Shown: positions 1 to 10,775 of the stretch, one piece after another
Position numbering within the stretch: the stretch's first letter is position 1
How the letters are laid out: each line of letters begins with the position of its first letter
Made by a program: the position numbers and the translations under genes
The notes under the pieces: model-generated
Told to the model about the DNA's origin: nothing
The model's database searches: none
Seen by the model: only the letters and a program-made list of their open reading frames with translations
Assembly: GCA_029207755.1 (NCBI GenBank)
Contig: JARCOQ010000005.1
Location: 60,833,414 to 60,897,413, forward strand
DNA: 64,000 bases
Reading direction: 5' to 3'
Origin: Chamaea fasciata
Taxonomy: Eukaryota; Chordata; Aves; Passeriformes; Sylviidae

Positions 1-1010
1 CCCTAAATGGTAAGGAAACTCTGGTACTTGTGTAATAATTTTCAGTGCAGTGATTTCAGTCTTATATAGATAGGATAGAATTACAGTTACCAGGGGTTGC
101 TCCTGCTGTCTGAACTCTCTCTTTTGATCCTTTTTGATGAGTTGACTACTTGTGAGATACCTCTCCATTACTGCTGTTTAATAATCCCATACTCACATTA
201 CCAGGTTAGGAGCCTTGGTGACATGTCACAAGCTGGTTAGGTGCATGCAAGAGATAAATATTGTGATATAAGGAGAGCTCAAGTGAAAACCAACAATGAA
301 AGCCCTTCTACCTTCGAGCAAAAGAGAGCACATTTGAATGTATTCTTAAATACATCAAAGAGCTGGGCATCACCAGGGTGCTGTTCAGCTGTGAGGCTCT
401 TCAAGCTGTATTGAGTGAGCCTCTCAGTCAGTCTTTTAAGGATTATTGCACCCCTCACCATAATTCCTGGGCTCTGGTGCCTTCTGTATTGCCCTGGCTT
501 CATGCACTGCTGGGTGCTGAGACCTTCATTCAGCTGAGTTCATAGTCAAGTGTGAGCTTCAAGAGTGAACTTGAATAAATTGCCAGATTGAGGCTTGTAT
601 GGGGAATGCTGTATTACTAAATCTCTGTCCTTTTTACATAAGATATTAGCTGCAATTGCCAACTGCCAATCTTGACAGTGTGGGTGAATGTTGGAGAGTC
701 AGTGATTAGGGAAACTGAACTGTGTGGTTGTTCTTCCTCTGCTCTCTTCATTATTCATAAATTCACAGTTAGTGTCTCTGTAGTTAATAATTCTCTATGC
801 TTCTATACAGCCTTCAATCAGAGGATCTCTAGTACTGTGTGAACATCAATGAATCAGCATCCTCTGGCTTTTCTGTGGGCACTTTTAATCCTGGCTCAGT
901 GTCTTGCCCAGTGTGCAAGTTGCCAAGTGTGCTCTGTGCTGCCCTTGGAGCACTGAGCTTTAATTTTTTAAGATCATTACTCCAGTGTACTAAAAGCAGC
1001 CATCTAAGCT
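1..1010. other. Unique non-coding DNA, no gene seen
   Basis: Moderately AT-rich sequence with no repeat family I recognise. Short open frames occur on both strands (279-503 minus; 829-1014 minus opposite 839-1228 plus), but they overlap antisense to each other, have no recognisable domain, and the last one runs into a CR1 element. Nothing here is annotated as a gene. Confidence 0.6.
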
Positions 1011-1115
1011 TCATAGAATCAAAGATTGGTTTGGGTTGGAAGGGACCTCAAAGACCATCCAGTTTCAACCCCTGGTCACAGGCAGGGACACCTTCCACTG
1101 GACCAGGTGCATCTA
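1011..1115 (-). mobile_element. CR1 LINE 3'-end fragment
   Basis: The segment opens with 'tcatagaatcaaagattggt', continues 'ttgggttggaagggacctc' and 'ggcagggacaccttccact', and stops after 'gaccagg'. This is the reverse complement of the 3' end of the chicken-repeat-1 (CR1) non-LTR retrotransposon, so the element points to the minus strand. CR1 copies are usually 5'-truncated, and only about 100 bp of the 3' untranslated end remains here. It has no coding capacity. A second CR1 end in the same orientation begins about 140 bp further on. Confidence 0.9.
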
Positions 1116-1254
1116 CCTACAGCACTTGTTTTCCAGGGTTAGAGTCACAATACCAGCAGAAGGAGAGTTACTGGGGGGTTTCCCTTACGTCTTGGCTTGG
1201 AGATTGTAGCCAGTGTTTCTACCCCTGAAGGACATAATGTCAGGTCTGCGACTT

Positions 1255-1546
1255 AGAATTGTACAATAGTTTGGGTTGGAAGAGACTTTTGAAAGTCATC
1301 TAGCCCAGCCCCCCTGCCATGGGCAGGGACATCTTCAACTAGGTCAGATTGCTCAGAGCCCAGTACAACCTGGCTTTGAACACTTCCAGAGATGAGGCCT
1401 CTACAGCCTCTCTGGGCAACCCGTTCCACTGTTTCACCACCCTCACTGTAAAAAAATTCTTAGTCTAAATCTACCCTCTTTCAGTTTAAACCATTCTCCC
1501 CTTGCCCAATAACTCCGTGCCCTTGTCAAAAGTCCCTCTCCAGCAC
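1255..1546 (-). mobile_element. CR1 LINE 3'-end fragment, longer copy
   Basis: Reverse-complement CR1 sequence runs from 'agaattgtacaatagtttgg' through 'ccctgccatgggcagggaca', 'ctttgaacacttccagagat', 'ctctgggcaacccgttccac' and 'caccaccctcactgtaaaaa' to 'agtccctctccagc'. About 290 bp of the CR1 3' region is present, reaching back to the part just downstream of the reverse-transcriptase ORF. The divergence from the usual motifs suggests an old copy. It is 5'-truncated and non-functional. Confidence 0.9.
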
Positions 1547-2128
1547 TAGGAGACTAGCTTTTAGAATTAAGGCATTTTAGATCTAATTTTCACTTGAATA
1601 GATGTTAATTATTTGTACGAAATTATACTGCAGAAACCAAACAGGCTACAAGCCTATTGCCTGATAGCTGAGCAGTGAGTGAGCGTGAGAGAGACAGTAC
1701 CACCAATCGTCCCACATGTTGCTCACTGTCTTTTGGGGTGAAATGGCACTTCATTTTTCTGACTGTTTTGATTTTCTTTGCACGTGGCTAGAATTGTTCC
1801 AGTTCTGGAAATAAAATATCTGGTTTGGTTGAAAATGTCAGATTTTGCACTGGGCAATAATTTGCGTATTTCTGCAGACGTGTTTCAACAGCTCTGGGTG
1901 TTTGCTATTAATGTAATGTTATAAATAAAGCAAGGAGTGTTTGTAACACATAGAGAAGAAAGGTTTTGATCTAAGAGACTGAAATAAATGAGGTCGTACT
2001 TAAGAGAGAATGAAAAAATTAGGCCAACTGAGTATCCTTAAATTCATGGAAACCTTCATCCGAATTTGCCTCCGGTCTCCTGATTTGATCAGTATGCTAG
2101 CAACCCTCCTAATGAAGTTATGTCTTAT

Positions 2129-2153
2129 CTAATAAGCTTTCTAGGCTTATTAG
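2129..2153. repeat. Perfect 9-bp inverted repeat
   Basis: CTAATAAGC at 2129-2137 is followed by a 7-nt spacer (TTTCTAG) and its exact reverse complement GCTTATTAG at 2145-2153. It could form a small hairpin. Short perfect inverted repeats arise by chance in AT-rich DNA, and no transposon end or terminator context is visible. Confidence 0.7.
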
Positions 2154-3496
2154 GTAGTGCCTAAGTTTGCAGCTAAGAAGGAGAAAACTCAAACCATTAG
2201 AAATCTCTCCAACAAAGTGGGTATGTTTCTGTAGCACTGAGCAGACTCGGAGTTGGCAGAATTTGCAGTGGTCACAATATTAAACACTGAAAAGTGTAGT
2301 TTGCAAGTGAGGATCATTGCTTAGAGAGGAGGTACAGGGGGGCAGTTTTGGCACTGTAAAGGTTAAATTTTCAACTTCATCTTTAGAGGATTTTCACTTC
2401 TCCCTCACATTTGATTTTCTTCATCAGCCTTTGCACGGTGCCCTTTAGTGGGATACTTTGCATGCTGCCCTGACACGAACCTACGCACGTTTTCATCAAG
2501 TAAAGGTGTTTCTGATGACACGTTTGTTGAAATCTATCCCCATTTGCCTGATCTTGATTGCATTCAGTTCACAAGGTGATGTGTTGCATGATTCATCAAA
2601 TGCTGGATACACACTAGGCCTTTTCAAGATTGACAAAATAGGCATGGTGAAAATGTCAGTAATCTTCCCCAGCAATGCCAGTCATTTTCTTATCAGCACG
2701 CTTCCATACAGCTATTGTGTTTCAGCTTTTTCACTTTCTTCCTACTCAGCTTTCATAATATAAAGAAGTTGCAGTGGTAGCTACAGGTAAGTCTGCTGTT
2801 TCCACCCTAGAAATTACTGTGTCACAGAATTTTCTCTCTCTCCTCTGCCTCTTGCTCCCTCTTCCCTCTGTCAGTGCAGCTGAGCACTTGATGCTGCTGG
2901 GTCAACAGTGTTCTGTATACAAAGAGGTGGAAGAATGGGGCTGTTGAGGTCAAGATCTCTTTTGTAGTGACATATACTAAATGTGCCAAGGGGCTCAGCT
3001 GGTACCCTCTACCTCAAGACTGCAGTGTTTATCAGCCGGAATCAACTCCTGGAGCAGTTTCAGTGCAGAAGGCACAAGTTCAGAAGCTGCACATCATGCT
3101 TTGCTGTCTCCTAAGCAGCTTTTCGTGTAAAAGTAAAATTCATTTGTCAGCGTAACAGCTGAAGTAAAATGTATTTGTAACCTATAGAGTGTCCTGAAGG
3201 AAAAAGCAATAACATTTAATGACAAACCTTAATGTAAATTGTACTTGTTCACTGGAGTCCTCCTTTCAAATCATCAGCTTTACATAAATCTGTTACTATG
3301 AAAAACATGCAGGTGGAATAACATGACTGGTAATAGAAGCTCCAAAGGTAGTAGATTTTTACAGCAAAAGCAGACAGTGCCTGGAGGGATATAATTCTTC
3401 CTATTGTACATACACATTATTTATCTTTAGAGCACTGAGTTTATATTCTAATGAAAACAGAGCTAGTCTTCCTTTGCATGGGCTTTATATGCTTCT

Positions 3497-3538
3497 TAAA
3501 GTCAGTGGAAGCATTTCTGGGATAACAGAATTGGACCT
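3497..3538. repeat. Candidate relic of an old dispersed repeat
   Basis: The string 'aaagtcagtggaagcatttc' followed by 'agaattggacctc' resembles a motif seen in several other places in this window (7457, 11432, 24522), built around 'AAGTCAATGGAA'-like cores. I recognise this type of sequence from bird, crocodile and turtle genomes but cannot name the family. The match is short and diverged. Confidence 0.3.
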
Positions 3539-5000
3539 CTTGTGTTTTTCTGCTTCTGTAGAAACTAGACTAACGTGGATTTTTCCAGAGGCAAGTATTA
3601 AAGACACCAGTGTGAAGTCTGATGTTGTATTTTCTGTCATCAGTACATGGAAGCCTGGAATTTTAAGGAGGTGAAAACCTTTGACTACAAAGTAAATTTC
3701 TTGCTACTGTATTTGTGTCCTGTTCACCTTATTAATGCCTCCAGGAGTTTCAACAACGAAGAGGGGAGATCTGTGCCTGGCTGGGGTGGTACAGGCACTC
3801 CTTCTGTGCTTCCCTTGGGCATCATTTACAGCCTGCCATATTTTCCTGCTTTGTTTAGGTTGGCAAGGGAAAAAAAACCCTGCTAGGAAAGGATAAAGAA
3901 ATCTCTTTTGAGACTGGATTTATCTGAAGCATGGTAATGTTTTCAGTTCCTAGCACAGGTATAGCTCTGGAGCAGGCAGGTTCCGTGGAGGGGGTGTTGG
4001 AGCTGAAGGCTCCTCACTCAGGCTGTAGCTGAAAACAGTGAGGCTACACCTGGTTGAAGATGGGCAGAATAAGTTGGTATTAGTCAGGCTTGAAGTGTAG
4101 GAGCAAAAAAAGACAGATTGAGGAAGAAAAACCCCCATCTTCTTAGGCAAGGCTCAGTGTAGCAGTTCATTATGGCTGGAGTTCTTTACCTGCCACAGCC
4201 ACGGTCTCCAAGTTGCTCCAGGGGACTCCTGATACCCCATTTGTCAGGATTATGGATATCCTGTTTGGAAACACCATTACTAAATGTACTTCCCCTTTGG
4301 CTTATTAAGAGCTGTAAAAGCTCTTCCAAATGTGCTGTCCACATAGTCTCTAATTTGTTTGGTCTTTGTGCTGTCCAGATAGCATACTGCATGGTTACAT
4401 TTGCCAAATTGTTATAAAATTCCTAAAAAATACTGGTATTGTGTTGAGAAAATATTTTTTTTTCTTTTGGTGTCTTAATCTATTTCAGAAAAATCATCCT
4501 TTTAAGTCAGGAGCTCATTTTGGGGGGTTTCACTCAGTCTACCTCTTAATAAAGCTTAGATTAATATATAGATCTCTAGACAGCACTTAGCCTCTATAAT
4601 GTCACTGTTCTCTTTTGCCTCATCCTATTTCAATTTCTTCTCTCCATCAACAGCAGTCTTCATCTTCCCTACACCTGAAGAGAGAATAGAGAAAATTAAA
4701 CCTCCCAGCTTGGCCTGCATGCATTAACCCTTCTTCAGCACGATCAATCCATTTGAAATATAGAAAATTATATTAAGCAAACATTGAGAGCTTATTCAGA
4801 TGGATGATAAAAGTATTAAGTACAAAAGGTCATATACTTAGCCGATTAAATAGGCATAACAGTGCGGAATGCTTCTCCACGTGACACTTGATACAGAATT
4901 TGACCTCTGCTTTTGTTAATGTTTGCCCATCTCCTGCTGTTTCTGTGAAGATAAGTTCTTTCTTCTGGTTCTGAAATTGAATAGCATTATCTGTCCACCC

Positions 5001-5041
5001 AATTATTATTATTATTATTATGATGGTGATGATGATGATGC
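5001..5041. repeat. Compound (ATT)n / (GAT)n microsatellite
   Basis: About six ATT units ('attattattattattatta') run directly into a GATG/GAT-rich stretch ('gatggtgatgatgatgatg'). The tract is short, about 40 bp, and probably length-variable between individuals. It lies in unique non-coding DNA. Confidence 0.9.
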
Positions 5042-5734
5042 ATGTACAATAGGGCTTAAAAGGTGTAAATTGGGTAAAAATTGTGCTTAGTCAGGAAAAG
5101 CTGTGTTGCTCTAATGGATCAACGAGAAAACTCTAGTAGACTGAGACAAGTGGTGTTGGAGGCAACTTTGGTATTTCAACTTTTAACTGTTCCTCCAAAC
5201 TTTATATTTGCATCAAATATTTAATGCGAGTCCACATGATGTTTGGTTTCAAATGACAGTTGTTTCCTTTTAATTTGCACGAAGATATTGCAAAACCCAG
5301 AGGAATTTCTATAATGAGGTTTTAAAATGCCTCCTCTTTTCCCTCCTGGATCTCCCAGTGAGGATAACAGTTATTGCCTCAGTGTTACTGTGCAAGAAAG
5401 CCAGATGACAGCTGAGCTGTAGAAAATTTATAATTTAGTCCAAAACACGGACTTGAAGAAGAGGTGGTTTTTAGGTTTCCAGTCATGCATTTAAACACTG
5501 GTTTAGGAGCCTCCAAAGCTAAGGTTTGCACTCATTCCCAGGCAGCTGGCACCCTTCTGGGCAGGGAAGTGGCAGCAGCCCCTGGGGCCTGACAGCCGTC
5601 GGGATTCCATTTAGGGACTCCAGTGGGACCAAGATGTGAAAGGCTTGGGCTTGCCCCGTGTCTTTGTTAAACCACACATATATTACAGGAGTTAGTTGAA
5701 AACGTGGCATCTCGTAAGTAGGTGAGGCAGATGA
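5042..5734. other. Unique non-coding DNA
   Basis: No repeat or gene is recognised. A 63-codon minus-strand frame (5519-5710) has no domain, signal or neighbouring exon structure and is treated as chance. Confidence 0.55.
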
Positions 5735-5865
5735 GAGGTTCCCATCCCTGTTTTACACGTGGGGAAATGAAGTGTAGAGAGATTACATGGCTTGGTGGAG
5801 ATCACAGGGGAAGCCAAGGAGAGAATAACAATTGAATCAAGGTCTCAGGAAGGCTGTTCTTCGCC
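5735..5865 (+). mobile_element. MIR SINE relic
   Basis: The order of motifs follows the mammalian-wide interspersed repeat (MIR) central core and 3' part. There is a 'cccatccctgttttacacgt' segment, then 'ggggaaatgaagtgtagaga' (corresponding to the GAGGAAACTGAGGC region), then 'tggagatcacaggggaagcc' and 'tgaatcaaggtctcaggaag'. MIRs are tRNA-derived SINEs active in early amniotes, so bird copies are heavily diverged, as this one is. It is oriented to the plus strand and has no coding capacity. Boundaries are approximate. Confidence 0.65.
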
Positions 5866-7455
5866 TTTAATTAGTCTGTCAGAAACATGGTAGATTCTTA
5901 TACAGTGTATCAGTAATTACAAAAGCATACACAGCAGCCTGTGTTTGGAGGGCTGCCCAGACTGGAAAACAAAACTGTTTGTTGAGCAAGTAAGGGGATT
6001 TGTATGAAGGCATAATAAATGAAATTTATTTGAAGGTAGCTTAGTAGGTACATGGCGCGAAGAGGCAAGGTGTACTCTGTGCAGTGAGAAAATGCAGCAG
6101 TTATCTTCCTATTAAATTACACTGTGAATATCCCTACTAACTTCTTAATAAATCTGTTAGTGGTTTTCTATGTCTGGAAACATAATTAGAGTCTCTGGAA
6201 ACAAATGCCACATCTGGCGGTGGAGAAGAATGTAGCACCTCTTGTTGCTGTGTTGAGGGAGAAGCAGAGCTTGGTGCCGGTGGCTTTGGTGCACAGAGCT
6301 GTGCAGAGGTGTAAGTGGTGTCTGTCCCCGGGGCCATGCTCATCTCACCCTTTTGAGGCAAAAGAAGAAATAAATTTAAAAGTAAAGAACCATTATAGAA
6401 CCTGTATCTTCTGGTAAGCACACTGGTGAAAACTTGGACCAACTCCTGCTCTTCTCAGTGTAATGGGTATCTGAGTAGAGTCTCTTTCTGTTAACCCTCC
6501 AGAGGGGACTGCCTGAGTGCAGCCCTTAATTGGCAGCGTTATTTGGCATTCTGAATTTTGTAAAGATGATCCCTTAAAAGCTGAGAGAGACCAGCTGATG
6601 GCTTTTTGATGTGTCTGTATGGCAAACAGTAACAGCTTTGGTAGATTCAAAGCTGTCTTAATATTTTCTGTACTAATGATGGCTGAAGCTGTGATGAAAG
6701 TGACAGACCTGTGCAGCTGATCTGAAGGACATACTGTGTGGTCGAGTGGGAGCTAGCCTGTCTTTAACCTGTCCTTTGCCATGCCCCAAGGACTACACCA
6801 CAGTAGCAAGGCTGAGCTCAGTACCCACCAGGGCTGGCTTTGGCTTTTCCATCTTTCTGCGGAGCCGTGTTGTAGCTCTGCTCAATGAAATCTGGGAAAA
6901 CAGTCTTGCTGGATTTCTATGCAGAGATGAGCCCTTTCCTAGCTGCAGGTAGATGTTGACTTTGGTGCAATCTGCTGAGGATTTTCAGTAGCAATTTCCT
7001 GAGAGTTCTCTGAAAGCTATTTTCCCATTCAGTGTCATTTTCCTACATGACAGCAGCCTTCTCCGAAGGAACACCCTAAATTACTAGGAAAGTTGACTCA
7101 TCTGTTGCTTTCCTGAAGAATGATCTTTAATTCATGATCTGTTCACTGTGGGCTGGGTGCTACTTAGCCGTGGATTTGAGAGGGAGTTGGGCTTGTTTAA
7201 AGCCTTCAGTATTAAGCCCACCGGGTTTAGCTGAACGTTTCTTGGAACATAAAAGCTTGGGAGGCTGATAAGCACATGAGTTCTGTTATTAATCTATTAT
7301 TTCTTTTAAGACATACTTTTGTATGTGATGCAGTTGTTAAAGAATAAAGAGACAAGCTACAAGCTGGCCCACACCTCTCTAGAGACTGCTGGCACTTTGC
7401 AAAATCAGACACTTAAAGGATTAAGCAGTTAATACGCAGCTGATGATAAGGAGCA
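5866..7455. other. Unique non-coding DNA
   Basis: No repeat family is recognised. Frames at 6137-6442 (minus) and 6205-6417 (plus) overlap antisense and neither encodes a recognisable domain. No splice-bounded exon is evident. Confidence 0.5.
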
Positions 7456-7456
7456 G

Positions 7457-7520
7457 GGCTTGATTTAAAACCCCATTAATGTCAATAGAAGTAACTCTTG
7501 TTAACTTCAGGGGTGGACTT
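7457..7520. repeat. Candidate relic of an old dispersed repeat
   Basis: 'ggcttgatttaaaacccca' followed by 'aatgtcaatagaagtaactc' and 'ttaacttcaggggtggac' has the layout of an AAAGCCCATT...CAATGG...ACTTCA...GG motif also seen at 24522-24595. The two halves are loosely inverted copies of each other. Family name unknown to me. Confidence 0.4.
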
Positions 7521-10500
7521 TACTGCAAGACAGTGCATGTATTTGAAATAACCAGACTGGACGGTCCTACACATGGATTGTCTGCTGTTCACAGTCAGAG
7601 TGCTGGAGGTTCACTCAGAGAATATCTCAGTTATTTGGGAGAATGGTGGATGCAAGCTGAAGGTCTGGAGGTGAAATTTTATTTTCTCCAGAAGCTCTCA
7701 AAGTATTCAAAAACTGTCTTTCTAGTTTGTACTGCCTAACTTCCTTGACTGGTTTTCAGAAAATAATTTCGGGAAACCAACATACAGATATATTGCTTTG
7801 ATGCATTTTTTTTCCTTGCCAGACCTAGACAAACTTGTTATTGATAATGTATTCCAGCATCTTAGGAGACTGCACTGCAATAGGCTTACGAGAACTGTTC
7901 ATGTCATTAAGCCTCCATGAAAAATGACAAATTGGATTTAAAGAATCCAGTTTTTTCAAATGCTTACATTTTTAAAATATTCTTTAAAAAAACCTCGTAA
8001 CTGTTCTAGTGTGTCATAGTTAGGAATCTTCTAAGTGAACAAAAATGAATTTTGCATGACTCTAACTAAAAATATTTTAATTATTTTCCTTCCTACTTTG
8101 ACATCTGATTAGAACTCTGCAAGGGGCAAAGACAAGTCTCATGGTCTCATTCTCCGTGGGATACCACAGGAGGAAAAGGGAAAAGGCAAGGGTGTCTGCA
8201 AATGAGCCTAAATTGGAGCCTGTGCCCTGTAACCGTATCTCCTATGTCTGGCTTGTGTGACTGCAGGGTGAATACCTGCATACAAAGCAGCTGGGAAGTT
8301 CAGACCTACGTCTAGATTTGGATTCATTAAGTGATTCTCCTTCTATTGTATCTATTGTTTGTACCTGAAGTACACTGGGACCCACCAGAGTAAAAGTTAG
8401 GGGTTTTATGATAATTGCAAGACCACCCCACACCATACATGATAGCAGTGAAACGAGTGGCTGCTTGTTCATCCCACAGCCTAAAGCAGAAAGCAAATCT
8501 CCTGGATGAAACCCCAAATCCCTAACAGCCTAACAGGGGTGGAAAAATATCCTTTTTTATTATGTCTGTGCTGAAATGTGCTGTTAAAACCAATTTCCCC
8601 AGAACTAGCACAGTTTAATGGTGATTTATGCACTGAAACAGGTCTGGCATTTAGATCCCTACTTGGTTCTTTATTATACTGTTATCACTCAGGCCACCTC
8701 TACATTCAGGGAAGAATGGCTTTCTGACTGAAAATAAATTTTTTGCAAAGGTATTTCAATTTTCATCAGTAATATTTGGGGTTTTGTAAAAAACAAAGGG
8801 CCGACTAAAATTCCTCAGCCTGACACAGCAGTCAGACAGTGTAAGACAGAGCTTCATCTTTGCAAGCCTTCGTGTTTTCAACCCTGGAAGGGGAAATATA
8901 TACAGCAAGTAAAGCACAGCACCGTGATCCGTGCAGCAACTTCACATTTGGGTGATGGTAATAGTCAGTCACAGAGCTGGTCAATTTATTCTGCCTGGCA
9001 GCAGAGAATGTGTTGTAGATATGCCCATGACTGAGATCATTCAGAACAGCTGTAATGTATGTGAGGAAGAGAAAACTATATTCTGACAAAACAAATTTCA
9101 ACAGGGTATGCCAAGCACCTCTTAAGATGGATTGCTAGGTGTCCAAATCACTCATGCAGAGCCTTGAAAGTTGCCCTTTGATGCATGAGAAAGGATCTGA
9201 TAAATAAAATGGAAAATACTGTGAGGGTTGTAGTTTGTAGTTAAGCTGCTGGATGCTGTGGAAATTAGTAGCATTAGTCCGTTCAAGTCCTGCCGTCCTT
9301 GGCAATTTTCAGTCACCCAGTGCACGATGAAGTGCAGCACTGGTGTGGATGTGTTAACAGGGAGAGCTGAGCATAATGGCAGGCATTGTATCCCCATCAC
9401 ACCTTCAGCAACACACTGTAAAAATTATCAGAGGGGTTTGTCAGCAGGATGCAAGCATTTGCTAGTCATCTGTCTTTTGGGATTTCTGCCTGGCAGAGGC
9501 CCTCTCTGACGTGTCTTCTCACTTCACAGTATCAATACTACGAGTATTTGAATATTTCCATATAATTTGTTCCAAAGGGAATATAGAGGATGCGAGAGAG
9601 TGAAAAGAGACTGAGATTTCTGTTTCGCTCAGAAACAGGGGGCTTTTCCCCCCTCTCCATTAATAAATTGAAAAACATCATCAGCTGGGGGGAATGTTTG
9701 ATATGAAACAGTAGTGAAGACGTCATTACAGCGTTTTTCTTCTTCAAGAGCTCTGCCCACCGGGGCCCATAATCCCAGCATAGAGGGATGCTGGCTTCTT
9801 TGCTCTGCTGTCTTACATTATCCACTTTTTAAAGGTTTTTTTTCACCACCTGGTTCACAACACACTGCAGAAAAATAGAGGTGAGATCCAGGTATATCTC
9901 AAAACACAACCTGAAGATGAGTGCCTGTTTTCCCCTGCTGGGAGAAGTCTAACATCACTGAATTCGTGGCACAGCTCCTCGCACAGACAGTGTATTGTGC
10001 ACTCTCAGGGAATGAACTCCATAATCAGGCAGTCTGTCTCCATCTCCTGCTGCAATCAACAGTGTTTTAAAGGCTCCATTCAGTGTTCCAGCACTGACTT
10101 CATTGATGCAGCTCACAGCACATGCTGGGCTTCTCGGGACAGCAATGGCTGGTGGTAAACACAGAGCTGATAAGGAAGTACCTCGTGGAAGTCCTCAGTG
10201 ATGTGCTGGTGGAGGGGAGCTTTCCCTGGCATTCTTAAATAAAGATTTTTTGTTACACAGGACCCCTCAGGGAGAGGAGGAATAGGAGTGTTTGGGTTCA
10301 GATGCTCTCTTGACCTGGTATTGTCTGCACAAGTTTGAAAACTTGGCAGCTTCAGGCTTTCATTACATTTTAATTTTTGGGTATTTAGAAAAGGCTACAG
10401 GAAGAAGTAGAGGAGTTTTGGCTCTACCAAAGCAGTTTTGGTAGTGAGTTTTCATGCTGTTTATTAACTGTAAATTTTAACGCGTGCTTTGTGGTTTTTG

Positions 10501-10681
10501 TAAGGTAGGAAAACATAGTGGTTCTTCTTTGCCTCTAAGTCATTTGCTTTCCACATCTTTTCAGGTTGTTCCCATTGAAGTGGCTTTTCCTCAAAGAGCA
10601 CATGCCTCAACATTGCAAATGGCCAGAGAGCTCAAACTCACCCTGCTCTTTTAGGGGACAGATAAATGTTTTAGGTTAGAC
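7521..10681. other. Unique non-coding DNA
   Basis: About 3.1 kb without a recognisable repeat, RNA gene or exon. Frames of 80-95 codons (8242-8517 minus, 8832-9101 minus, 9152-9400 minus against 9258-9509 plus, 9538-9825 minus) show no domains, and overlapping antisense pairs argue against coding. Sequence around 8580-8680 is even in composition and could be conserved non-coding DNA, but that cannot be judged from one species. Confidence 0.5.
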
Positions 10682-10775
10682 TCAGAATCATACCATGGTC
10701 AGGGTTGAAAGGGACATTCAAGACCATCTAGTTCCAGCCCCTGACATGGACAGGATCTGCCACAGTGATACTTAA
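10682..10775 (-). mobile_element. CR1 LINE 3'-end fragment, diverged
   Basis: 'tcagaatcataccatggtca', 'gggttgaaagggacattcaa' and 'gaccatctagttccagccc' reproduce the reverse complement of a CR1 3' terminus with several substitutions. Only about 95 bp is recognisable, and similarity fades after 'gacaggatctgcc'. It is a short, old, 5'-truncated copy. Confidence 0.8.

Larger units (their letters stand above)
1547..4999. other. Unique AT-leaning non-coding DNA
   Basis: No CR1, LTR or coding signature is visible. Within it are a perfect 9-bp hairpin (2129-2153) and a short candidate relic of an old dispersed repeat (about 3497-3538). Open frames such as 2458-2763 plus and 4172-4417 plus are short, lack recognisable domains and are opposed by frames on the other strand. 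The T-rich run near 4453 is ordinary low-complexity sequence. Confidence 0.55.

Noticed and set aside
839..1228. 129-codon plus-strand frame
   Set aside because: Reads through the antisense of a CR1 3' end and has an overlapping minus frame; no domain.
9281..9300. 'gttcaagtcctgccg' as a tRNA T-arm
   Set aside because: No matching acceptor, D-arm or anticodon stem at the correct distance.
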